Positions 1 to 11,464 of a stretch of 64,000 nucleotides of DNA are shown one piece after another. Position 1 is the first letter of the stretch, and each line of letters starts with the position of its first letter. The stretch covers positions 1,116,001 through 1,180,000 of the forward strand of contig CP103025.1 of NCBI GenBank assembly GCA_024752435.1. Reading direction: 5' to 3'. The notes under the pieces are model-generated. The model saw only the letters and a program-made list of their open reading frames with translations, was not told where the DNA came from and made no database searches. Source of the stretch: Allantophomopsis cytisporea. Lineage: Eukaryota > Ascomycota > Leotiomycetes > Phacidiales > Phacidiaceae. The translations under genes and the position numbers were made by a program.

Positions 1-634
1 TCTATGGTCTATCGTCAATGGTCTATGAGCTGCCGCCTGGGATCGCGTCCTCGTCCTCTCTCGTCTTCTTCTTCTTCTTCAGTTCCTCCTGTGCAAAGAG
101 CATGATTGTACGTACACCCCCCCATAGTCATTAGTAACACCTCTCTTGACACCTTTGATCTAACTGTATGCACTTCAAACTCTGATTCTCTACTGTATCA
201 CCCCATTCGAGTACTTTCACAACGTCCTACAAGGCTATATTCACCCCATCCTCCTACACCAGCAACACACTTCGTTACCAAACACCCCCCTCCCTTTCAC
301 TCCATCCATCCTCCCCTTCCCTCCCCCCCTCTCTCTGCATCTCTGTCTCTCAGTGCTTGCGTGCTTTCCCCTCTCCTCTCGCCTTTTGCTGTTACTACGT
401 ACCCACCATGCCCACCAGGCCCCTCCTTCAATCCACCCCTGTACCATCCTTCTCAACCCCTGCCAATCACTCCTACCACACCCATGTCACACCCCCCAGT
501 CAACACTTTACACAGTATGTTCTGCTTGCTAGAGCGGCGCCTTCTCAAGCAAAAAACAGAGTTTACCCACGCACACACCCACGCTACAATGCGAGTCCCG
601 CTGATGGGATGTTAGGGATGCGAGGATGGCGGAC

Positions 635-656
635 ACAGAGAGAGAGAGAGAGAGAG
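635..656. repeat. GA dinucleotide microsatellite
   Basis: About eleven uninterrupted GA units are directly visible. They lie in non-coding sequence. Confidence 0.9.
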
Positions 657-784
657 GCGACAGAGAGAACATGAGGACGAGTCCTGCTTGCTGAGAGGAA
701 GAGCATATGCGGTGGCAGGTAGGATTTGGCGTAGGATGAGGAACAGAAACAGAAACAGAACAGCCATCTATTCTAAATCAGCGG

Positions 785-817
785 AGCAAAGTAAAGCAAA
801 GCAAAGCAAAGCAAAGC
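785..817. repeat. AAAGC pentamer repeat
   Basis: About six near-perfect copies of a 5-bp AAAGC unit are visible. The complementary CTTTG unit recurs as a repeat at 40281-40305. Confidence 0.85.
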
Positions 818-1743
818 CAAGCTGAATGTTGAGTGTGGATAGCAATGGCCTGCCTACCAAAGGCCTTCACCACCTGGTAACTCTATCCATAGCAAAGCAG
901 AAAAGAGAGAAAGTCACGCCCGTTCGTGCCATTATCTCTGTTCTGGTACTCTGCTGCAGATAGCAAAAATCCTAACCCCCATCCCCCCCCTCCCCAATCC
1001 ATCCCCCCTCCTCCCAATCCTACTAGCATGTTAGCTGCAGACCACGCCCATCTCGACCTCTTCCCACTGCTGCTCCAACGCCCATTCTGCTATCTCTGCA
1101 TCACTGCGTGGGATCTACTCTGTATGTATGTATGGTGTGTATGTATGGGTGGCTAGATAGATAGTAGATGGAGTGGTGGTGTGCTTCTGGTGTCTATGGT
1201 CAATTGATATATGTTCCAGCTACCGTCCTCCTCTTCCTCACCCCATCTGCTACTTACTCTCATACAAATTCATTCATAAATAAATCACCTCATTCCAATT
1301 CTCAAAGACATCAGAAACAACACTCCACTTCTCTAAGGCTTCAATCGTCGTCAAAGAACATTCTTATTTCGTCATCGTTGCATGCGCATTATTTTGGGCG
1401 AGAACTAAGCAGCATTACCTTGCACGAACTTCCTCCCGACGCACGGCTCCATCCACTCCACTCATTGAGTCACACCCCATCCCTCAGTCACACCACGACT
1501 ACCACTGTGCTCACAATCACCCGAATATCTGAAATTACAAAAGACCTTGATTCCTCGATCCAAACTTTCCCATCTTCATACAGCATATCCACCAAGCAAC
1601 AACTTCCGTCAATCCTACTAAGTCGGCTCTTCCAACAACAATATCAGTCGACCCCTCTATCCACTCAACTTCCCAAAGGACAATACCGATACTCAACACC
1701 ACCACACAACAACAACAACAACACTACACTCCTACACTTCAAG

Positions 1744-2211
1744 ATGTCTTTCGATATGGATTGGTCTCCAGATTTCTGCCTCGCCTGCGACAGACAAACA
1801 GATGGAGGAGTTTACTGTTCAGAGGCTTGCAGATTGGCAGAATATGAGAAGGCTGGCTCCGGTTCCGAAGCATCATCACCAGTCTCCCAAACATCCGGTT
1901 CATGGCCAATAACCAAGAACGACAAGGGATTGGTTCTTTCACCAGCATACGACTTCGGTGCCTATATGCCATCGACAAGAACTCCAAGACCCACTTCCTA
2001 CCAGTCCCGACCACACTCCTCACCGATCGTCCCAAGAGCAGTCTTAACTCCTTCCTCATCGCAAGCTTCCCTGTTTTCCTTGCAAAGTGCCTCCTCTACA
2101 TCATCGACAACCGGCGAGCAGCCTCAACTCTCTGATGAGGCCAAGAAAGAGCTTCGAGCATACGCTAGCTCCTTTGACCAATCGAGGTACCAGCGAAGAA
2201 CATCCAACTAG
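1744..2211 (+). CDS. Ecl1-family zinc-binding life-span regulatory protein
   Basis: A 155-aa protein with no intron. Residues about 10-30 carry two Cys pairs, CLAC then YCSEAC, spaced as in the fungal Ecl1/life-span regulatory factor family. The rest is Ser/Thr/Pro-rich, which is usual for filamentous-fungal members. In S. pombe and budding yeast, family members extend chronological life span and respond to nutrient or zinc limitation; that role here is inference. I chose the ATG at 1744 because it starts the conserved MDW...C..C region. The frame stays open upstream to another ATG at 1168, but those 192 codons are low-complexity and look like leader. The leader contains upstream ATGs, which suggests translational control. 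Confidence 0.72.
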   Translation: MSFDMDWSPDFCLACDRQTDGGVYCSEACRLAEYEKAGSGSEASSPVSQTSGSWPITKNDKGLVLSPAYDFGAYMPSTRTPRPTSYQSRPHSSPIVPRAVLTPSSSQASLFSLQSASSTSSTTGEQPQLSDEAKKELRAYASSFDQSRYQRRTSN

Positions 2212-5200
2212 ATGTCCTTCGTCTACTTTCCAAGCATATATCCTTTTCCTCAGCATCATCTCAGCAGCATAAATCGGTCAGGCGTTAAACATACCCAGCG
2301 AGGCTTATCGGCTTCTTTCATCGATTTCTACTCTACATTACCTTGTATACCCGGCGTTAAATCATCAGCGCCTACCGAGTTCATATATCTCTTGTAAAAA
2401 AAAAAAGCATTTCCTGGAGCATATCAACATTTCTCACCTCTACAACACAAAAGTTTACTCTTGCACAACAATACCCTCGACCTTCGAACATTCTTCTATT
2501 TTCCTTTTGTCAGGCATAGGGCACAGGCATTGGAGGGACCGTGGGAATTCCGGCAATGATAAAGGGCAGGGTTATCGAGAACTCCTGGAACACATTTCTT
2601 CAGGGAGTTTCTCAGTGGGCTATCATGTCATCACTACAATCAAGTTGGTGGTGGACCTAGGCATAGGAGGGGGTTCTTTTTCTTTTTGGGATGGGAAGCT
2701 ACGATACCATACAGTTTTCATGGTCTTTATTTTCATCGTATCTCACATCTTTCACCTCCATAATTCTTTGACGACAACGATCTTCCATCGTTTGTCTCAG
2801 CCGCCATACTCCACATCAGGTTGGGGCTTGGGCAGGTAGAATTTAGGAGTTTAACAATTAGTTAATTGTTCGGATGCTCGCTCCCACGGGATGTGTAGCG
2901 CCTTAGCGTTTAGAGAACCAATACAACACAAATGCAACAAGCACACAATTCTTCTCCACATTCTTGCAACGCAAAGTGACTTCTGTGCGAAGTTCGTGTG
3001 TTCACTATTGCACCTCATTGCATCATAATAGAGTATTATTTGCTAACTCAATTAATTACCTAACGCGGTAGTCAGTTGACATTGTGTGCTTCGCTGGCAG
3101 CTAACCCTTCAAGTCCTAGAGCTATTTATTGCCTAAGAACAACCTCCCCCTACTCTTATTTCTCCGCTTTAGGCTTTGGGGGATCTCCACGATGGACATT
3201 ATTTAAATTATTGTCTGTCAAACTAGTCCTAACTGACCATAGTATTCAGACCATCTGACCGTTACACAGCACCACCATGCTTCGCTTTGTCCTATCCATA
3301 CACCTATTCAGTGTATTTAGGTAGTAAATTCCAGCTATTGGCACCTATTCGAATCCGCCCTTGGTTGACACAGCGTGATACCCAAAAGCCTCGTGAGTGG
3401 TCACGATCCAGCACGCAGGTGCAGCAAGTGCAACTCCTTCGACCACCAAAAAGCCCAACAACAACAACAACACCTTACGAAATCTCGACTCACCATTCCT
3501 ATCCAGACTTAACGATACCCTTCATCACCGCCTATCATTATGCACGCCATCTGCTGCCGGGAAGTGTAGCATAGCCCAACCCCCCTCGCGCGCTGCGAAT
3601 GGATGGAATTGTCAATCAGTCGTCACTAAGCATCAAGTACCGTGGAGGCGTCCTGGCCGGACTCCAGGTCGAGTCCGAACCGTCATCACCGCGGCGCTGG
3701 CCCCTTTCCCCCTTTCGGTAAAGCCGCCTCTTCCGAGAGAGCTCGTAAGTACACAGTAGTGCTTGGAAAGTCTGTCTGGCGGTGGAAGGCTGCGGTGTGC
3801 TGTGTTGTGCTGTACGTTGGTGACTTGATTCGAATAGAGAAGAGCTTCACTTTGTCTGAATGGAATAGTGGGGTCCGCGTGTAGGGACTGGTTGTTTGTT
3901 TGATGTCCTTGATGCCCTACTGATTGATCTTCATGCGTCTCGAGTGCGTCGTCTCAGCTGGGAATATGTGGAGTCCTTTGATGTACCCGCTGGGCCTGCT
4001 CTCCTCCGGTAGAGTGCATCCCCACCTCATCTTGAACATAAAGCGTATCCTGCTCAGTAGTTCATGTCTCGAAATGGAAACTGGTGCATCTTCACGCATT
4101 GCATTCGAAGAATCAGGTCCCTAGAAAAACGCGGCGTGGCTAAGGCTGCAACTATTGTTACTGATAGTCTCGTGAGGAGGAAGAAACATTCACTTCGATT
4201 AATATTCTTCCTTTTGCTTTCGTCTTCTGTTCTTTTACGTTAGTTCATTCCTGGACCCCGAATCTTCTATATTCCCGTGCCGTGAGATTTCTACTATCTT
4301 TCGAGAGGCGCAATTCTCTTATTCCAATGCAGCATGAGGCTTTCCCGGGCTGTTTGTTCCCCGTGATGACTATGTAAGAATGCGTGAGATTCGCTGGTGA
4401 GCATGACATTTCAATTTCCTATGCCACAAGTAGAATACTCTCGTCATGTGCACTCAGTGCTGTACTGTGTCTTCATTGATGGCTTCGACGCCAACCCCGT
4501 CACCATGGGGAAGCCGGCCAGGAGCACTGGGGTCAAGGCAGTTCAATTGATCTAGCATCTCTTCTCATTTGGGATGTACGCAGTAGGATGCAGCATGTCA
4601 GTGTTGATCCAGCTAAGAGAGCCGTCTTTTCCACTCGAAGCCTCTGACTGCCGCTGCGTGTGCAGTTCCAGAACATGTACACATACGTATAGATTGAATC
4701 TCACCGTCATTCTTCATAAGTACTGTATTTATCTCTGCCCGGCGGTAAGGACACGAGGAAACAAAGTTTCGTACGGCTGTGTCCGGCTGGAATATACGAG
4801 ATGCCCTCTGGAAGTTTCGAAGTACGAATACGTCGAGTACCTATTCAATTATCCAGAGAAAGTATGAGAAGGATACCAATCAACATGTACTCAAGTACCT
4901 TCGGTACTAAAACTTTACCCTGAGGTACCGTCACAGATCGCCCGCTTACTTTGTTGTTTACCCCACGAATTGCATGGATCATGCTTCCCGCCCGGCAAAT
5001 CCGGGAGGTTCCGAATGTCCTGTGCAAAGATTGCAGTGCCTGTTCTTCATGCGAGGCACAAAGGCCGAGAAAAAGCACAGCACCAGCACCAAGCGTCATG
5101 CAATTTTGTTTCCCCTTCATTCTCACCAATCTCACCAATCTCCCTCACCGAACGTGTTTTCCGAGGTCCTTCATATTTATTGCCTCTGCGCACGGTTGTG

Positions 5201-6199
5201 CATTTCCAGAGCCATGTTTCGAGCTTAGCCAGCCAGCTTTGTTTATTCTGGATACCAACTTGTTTGAGCATGGTGGGCATTGACTGCCTAGCTGTCTACT
5301 GTCTGCTCAATGCGCGGCTTACTACTTACTTACTGTGTACTCCTGAGAACTATGAATCCTTTCCAATTTCTGGGGGCTTGCCTGTTCGAAGGAACGTATG
5401 ACAATGCGCGCGCCTCAGCCCAGGCCTCTCAAAGATCAGATGTGTCAATACTACGGCGTTTCATGCTCAGATGATTGCGATCTCCTCTCCGGCTACTCAG
5501 GTTTGGAATTAAGCAACCAGATTCGAATCTCCGCCGCCGGCGTCGCGATGTGCATTCCTGGGAGCGTGTTCGATGAGGATGCGCAGAATTACATGGACTT
5601 TGCTTGTCGGAGGGCGCATTAAAGAAGCTGGTGGAAGCACGAGTGGGTTGTTGAGCCTTGCTTGCCTTCCTACATTTCGACTTACGTACAGTGCCAGTTC
5701 GTGCCAATTGCTTCATCTCACTGACACCGTGCTGTATGCTATGGATCGTATGGATATGTCGATCAATGCTCTCATGCAGTACCTCTGGCTTGTCCTGCCA
5801 CTAGGTACCGATGTGCTGAGCTATTATGCAGGAACGTGTTTGGGGGAGAAATGTGACAGGTACAAACTTCTCGGACTACAAAAGCCTTGAGCATGTTTGT
5901 GACTGCCTGGCGGAAATGTGGAGCGACGCTCTGAAGTTACATACTCTGCAAAGCCTTCTCATTCGTACCACGTACTGTAGTCACACATGATGTGTAAGAA
6001 ATTTTTCATTCGATTTCTCTTTCAGATTTTTCCCTCTCTTTCGTGACATCCACACTTCACATTCCATGATCTGATAAGCTCATTTCTGCTTTTCGTATAT
6101 CCTGTTCTTTTTTTTTCTCCCTTAGCGCTACTTGCCCCTCTCCACTCCGCACGACAGCTTAGCAACGAGGCTCTCTAGTTGCTATCCATAAAGCTGAAT
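2212..6199. other. Intergenic stretch, no intact gene recognised
   Basis: The first few hundred bases are probably the 3' UTR of the Ecl1-like gene. Beyond that only short unrelated open frames occur. A 74-codon Cys-containing frame at 5398-5622 is the only one that looks mildly protein-like (see findings). A short perfect hairpin AGTACC-TTC-GGTACT lies at 4894-4908. No tRNA-like T-arm or A/B box combination could be folded into a tRNA. Confidence 0.5.
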
Positions 6200-6578
6200 A
6201 ACACGAATGACGCGATTATAGTCAACAACGATGATCTAATACGTAGGAAACATCCTTCCACTTGTTGTCGGTTGTCAATCACGCCATCGCCGGTGCTGGT
6301 AAATTTTCAAACAGACCTTGGGCGAGAGGTCCAGCCGGTGTTCGGCACAGCTTGGGCACTCATCATCGACCCAGCCGATGACCGTGTTGCCGTTTGCTGG
6401 TGATACCGATCTCTCGGTCACAGTTGGCCCCGCTCTGGTACTGGTTGGCCGACTAGGCGATGACATAGTCCGAGTTCTGGAGCGTGATGCCGCAGGTTCT
6501 GTATCCGCCTTCGGGCCCAAAGTTTTGTGCAAGGGTCAAGAGGGCAAGAGCTGTGACGGGGAGGCTCTTGCATTGCAT
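6200..6578 (-). pseudogene. Decayed secreted RlpA/expansin-like (double-psi beta-barrel) gene
   Basis: On the minus strand an ATG at 6578 opens a frame with a plausible signal peptide (hydrophobic TALALLTLAQ). It continues into an RTCG...NSDYVIA segment and meets an in-frame TAG at 6455-6453. The same frame resumes with SANQYQSGANC. A shifted frame then gives WVDDECPSCAEHRLDLSP, the characteristic core of fungal DPBB_1/RlpA-like secreted proteins (VxDxCPGC...LDLSP). Beyond about 6310 a further frame change is needed to follow GDGVIDN. One stop plus at least two frameshifts, none removable by a GT-AG intron I can see, indicate a pseudogene. The end is approximate. Intact relatives are small extracellular, often plant- or wall-associated proteins. 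Confidence 0.62.
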
Positions 6579-9500
6579 CTTGGATATAAGATGAAAGGTG
6601 ACGTATAAAACTTCGATACACTTCACGCGAAGGCAGTGATTTATTGGGTGTTGTCAGGGAGGTTCACCTAGGGCTCTTGAACTGAATTGTCTTGCTATCT
6701 TGCTAATCCTTCCAGATTCAGCTGATTCATATGTTTGGAGTTCCCCTTTGCTTATTCACATCATCTTGCCTTCCTCTTGATGAATTCTAGGAAGATTGTC
6801 GGACTGAGACGTTATCAATTCGTTATAAATTCATTTCTGAGCACAATTCTGCCCTTCGACAATCTTGCTCATTTTCCCCGGTCTTTTGGGTTACCTTCGG
6901 TCGCAAATTGCTTTTACTTTCTCCTTGGAGTTCAATTCAACAGGATCATTGGTCTTTGATGTACATTGCTTATACAATGATGTTCAATGGTAAGAACATT
7001 CAACGTTGTTGGTAAGGATATACCCCCTCCCCCTTATGCCCTCATCAATGTGAGGCTCTGCGGCAAGACCTGTCATACAGCTGTGAGCCCGGGGATTACT
7101 ATAACATAGTTTAGCATAATCTATCAGTTTGCAGGAGATTGTGAAAACTGAGTAATAACAACTTGCTATCCTCACTTCCTACTACTGCTGCTATGGTGTA
7201 ACCAAAGTCAACGTGATTACAGTTTATCACTCGACGACCTTACTGATTCCACTATAATCCTCCTGCCGTCAGCACCCCCAAATGAGCCCATTGCTATTAC
7301 GATGCCACACAAATGACATGAACCACGCCATATTTGCCTGTATTCTATAGTGCATATTTCCACGGAATATCACACGTGGCTGCAGCTATCCAGAAACATA
7401 GAAATTGAAGTTCTCAACCAAAGCAAGACAAATCTCATCTGTTGAGCGCGCAGCTGAGAAAAAAAAAATACTCTAGAGACCCATTCCAGGCCCTGATGCC
7501 GTTCCGACTTGCGCCTCACCTATGTGCCTATCCGTCAACAATGCGGCTGAATACGGTATTTCACCGTACGGTAAGTAAGCCGATGTAGGCCAGCCTGTCT
7601 AGAACCCAAACTTGGGCTTACCGTGCCCGCCTCCTCACTACCACAAAACAATCAGCAACCCATTGTTCTCAGCACTGTATCTTTTTGTTTACTAAGTACT
7701 TAGCAGTTGTGCACGGATCCAGACTCTCGCCGTCCCGCGCTCTAAGAAATCTCTTCAGAGGCGTTGAGCCGACGGAATGTGGTTTGGGGTTGGGGTGCGA
7801 TTGCGGGGGATGTTTCCCCGCATGTCCCTAGAGGCGAGGGTGGTGTCGCGCTGCCTTGCGACTACGGAGAGTAGAGGTGCGCCGTGGCAAGTGGTTGGCA
7901 ACTAATATCTTTGGACACAGCTAAGATTGACGGTCTCTTACTACATATTTTCCCTTTAAGTCTATTTTAATGCGGATAGAGCGCCGGTTTTTCCCTCCCT
8001 TTTTTCTTCTTCTTTGGTGACGCAGCGAAACGTTGGGGTTTCTCCTAGGTCCGAGGACGGTTCTTTGTTCGTGGAAGATGAGCAGACTGCGATATCGCGC
8101 CGGACCTCGTGATGGAGACTAGGGTATCTGTCGAAGGACTGTGTATGGAACCCTATTCCATTTCCGAGTATGGAGTGTGAACGGTACTCCATCTCCCTCG
8201 ATGGGTCCAGATCATGTGTATGAATCAGCTGTGCGCCTGCACAACGTACCGGCAGCTAGCAGACTTTCCACCTCCGCAGGAGTCCTGCCCTTATGTGCAA
8301 AATACAGGAACTACGAACCCGAGAACAGTTGTCTGCAAAGAAGCCCTGTATGTCACCCGCTGAAGAGGGCAATCTCGTGTCTCAGAAGATATCTTTCGGT
8401 GTGCGTTTTGGATCTGCAATGGCTCACTCAGTGATAGAGGCTTTATGCATGGGGAACAGTCGGTATCCGCTGTACTGCGTAAGGAGACCAGGCGGCTAAT
8501 TATGAGAATATGAGGTGTAAAGGAGAGTGAACCAGCGAATCAAGACAAGTGAGGTGGAAGGTGAGAGTCGGTAACATCCCAGGTAGCGGTGGAGGGTCAG
8601 ATGATAATCAGTGGGATGGTGTTTGTGCAATCTTCTTCTTGGAAAGAATCCCCTTGACCGCTCCCCTGCAAGGGATTGCGGTGAAGCCTTTCACCCTTCT
8701 TTACCAAATTTTACTTTTTCGGGATATCTTCTTTGACTCGGGTTCTCTTGACCTTTATTTGACTCTCATAGACTTACCGCCGTGATGGGAGAGCGCATGG
8801 CTACGGGGCTCCCTGGTATATCAGGTCGACCTGTCTATGTGGTCTGTATATATCTTCATTGTCGGCATCCCTTACGTCGGTCGCATGCGCAAGTCGCCTC
8901 CTTGCATTGTCTTGATGAGGGTCACGTGAGTTGAAAGATCATCTCCTACAGCGGTATAGCTTAGCTTCATCTCTTGAGGCATTTTGAGCTTGAAATGACG
9001 ACTAGGCATTGTCTATATTGATCACATATTTTGGTCATTGTCATATCTCTAATATGCCGTCTTCCTCTCTCTCTCTATATTGCATATGACCGATGAGAAT
9101 TACAGAGGTTGGGGAGGTTAACGCAGCAAGGAGCTGTCCCTGTCCATCTTCTCGTGTCTGAAAATGACATTACCAATATGAGAAATGAGCGGACAATTGC
9201 TTTCGTAGACACCTCTCAATTGTAGTATCATTCGAGAACTCATCGGATTACTTAAGGTGTAATTAAACCTTTTGCTGTTGCAGGTCTTACTGCATATCTT
9301 CATTCTCTTCTCTGCGAAGAAACCGGCCTAGATCATCACGACAATGCTTTAAAAGCAGCAGCTCCTCTGCATTGCTCTTCACTCCGATATTCCCCGCGAT
9401 AAAAGTCACTGCCGGCGCTTCACGGAACTCTATTCCCCAACTTCAGATGAACTCACTGATCAGCGAGCTACCATATTTAGTAACGATAGCATGAAGTTGG

Positions 9501-11464
9501 ATATCCTGAGCTGTGGAATATTCGCTGCTATGCATGCTGCGAAATGCTGACTGTTCCTGCAGTTCTTGGAAATAATCGGTGAGCAAAAGGTAAATTTTAT
9601 TGCGAATACTTCTAAAGACTATATCCAGTATTGCCGAGCATATTCTTCTGTATTGAGATAAAATTGTATCTATAGCTCTTGAAGCTAGCTTCGAAATACT
9701 TTGCTGTTAATGTGACGTGCGGTAATTAACATGGAGGACCGTCTGCTGATCATTATATCGAAGTGGCGGGCTACCTCACTCTCGATTGAATTATTGTAAG
9801 TTTATAATCATTCAACTCATATATCAATGAATTCATGCCAATTATATGTTCTATCAATGTATTGGAGTGTAAATGAGACATGAGACTAGTAAGCGGGGGA
9901 GACCCTTTCACCAGGTAAACTGAAATTTATACCAATATGTCATATAAAAGGGGGATGATCAAAGAGATGAAATACGTCGTTGCTACGCAATCCCGTCATT
10001 GTTTCCACCAATGTCGTCAACTGCACATATGATAGATTATAGCTCATCGAATATGACAACGAGGGCTTGAGCAATGACAAGACCGCAATGCGCGAGGCAG
10101 CATAATCTCTTTGAATGAACTTGAAATGAACACTTGAATAACTCGTATTTTCTTTCACGGTTATTGGTATTTCGAGGTTAGATCAAATTTCACTGATAAT
10201 ATCCAAGACTATCTCGCGGCTCCTGATGTGCACTCTAAAGTTTCATTGATCACGATTTTAGGAGTTGGAAACCTGGGGATGAATTAAAACTGAGGAAGGG
10301 ATAGCTGGTCTGTGGCAGCTCTAGTGGCATATTCACCTTGGTTAATACCACATTATATGCTGTTACCACTTGAAGCAGAACCATAGCACTGAAGCTCATG
10401 GCATTAACATCCTCGGGCACTTTTCTCATGTAATATTTCCCAGTAACACATCGCAGTACCACTTTCAAAGCCTCGAGGTCCATGTGTCTCTATTTGGTTC
10501 TTTTCGACGTGGATTGGCAGCTGGTGTGATGCTACGCGATGTGTTATGGAAACATCCATTTTCCTCCTGAGTGTAAGAGAACAAAACAGTTGCCCATTAT
10601 GCCATATTATCCGCATTACTATATTGAAGCAAATGGCAAGCTTCTCTTCACCATTATGGACTTGGTATCAAATTTCATGATAGACACTTTATCGCGTACA
10701 CAGACCCCTAGGGATTCCAAGATTCTCATGATAAGTTCATTCATGATTGTGACTGAAATGGGAATTATGAACACCATACGAGCTCACTTCGTTCTGAGGC
10801 AAGACTACCAGAATATGGCGGCTTCTATATCACTCGACATTTACTACAGTTGAAATCGTATGCGATTCGAATTACATCACAGAAGTATTGAACATCACAC
10901 CGTACTTCTCAACGCATCACGCCATGTATATGATTGTATGCCTTGCTTGATATACATACAAAGCAACCATAATCCCACATTATCATTCCGCCATCCATTC
11001 GTGTTCCTATTGGCGATATCAAAACCACACAACTAAGAGAAGAGCAAAAGAGTAATCTTCTCCGCTGATGCAATGAATATCACGATCCCACGCAAAATTG
11101 GACCAAATTCTAAGGACGACAGGGTAATAGTAAAAACAACGGCGACCTTTTTTGGGAAATTTGTAGAAGATAGGAAAATCGTTTTGTTTATTTGTAATCT
11201 GTGGGTGAAAAAAAAAAGTAGGCCCATGAACTCCTCCCTAACGAGAAAGACCCCGCGTGTAGTGTGATATCAAAACATTGAGACAAATGATCAGGGAAGG
11301 GAATCGTTATTTTGAGAAAAGGGGGAGATCATGGCCGCTGGTGGATTGGTTTATAGACCATACATATCCCAGCCGTCTAGGTCATCCTTAGGCGTGCCTG
11401 CATGTGGAGCTTTAGAGGAAGTCCCAAAGGAGGCCACATATTCCGTGCGTAGCTCCTCCTCCAG
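6579..11464. other. AT-richer intergenic stretch, no gene seen
   Basis: Nearly 5 kb holds only short open frames without recognisable motifs. The part from about 9.2 to 11.3 kb is visibly richer in A/T than the flanking CRM1 gene. An ACCGTACGGT palindrome occurs near 7565. The right end is presumably the 3' UTR of CRM1. Degenerate relics comparable to the pseudogene at 6.2-6.6 kb could be present but I could not identify any. Confidence 0.45.

Larger units (their letters stand above)
1..1743. other. Leader/upstream region with simple repeats, no gene seen
   Basis: This stretch is CT-rich and low in complexity. It holds short tandem repeats: GA at about 635-656, and an AAAGC-type pentamer at about 785-817. 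Open frames here encode only Pro/Ser/His-rich low-complexity peptides and match no family I know. The distal part, roughly from 1200, probably serves as promoter and long 5' leader of the Ecl1-like gene. Several upstream ATGs are present, and one at 1168 is in frame with that gene. Confidence 0.5.

Noticed and set aside
5515..5540. ATTCGAATC, resembling a tRNA T-loop
   Set aside because: No acceptor stem, anticodon arm or A box could be found at tRNA spacing. Similar hits near 3350 and 59810 failed the same test.
10250..10616. Overlapping short frames on both strands in AT-rich DNA
   Set aside because: No conserved motif in any frame; probably random openness or an unrecognisable relic.
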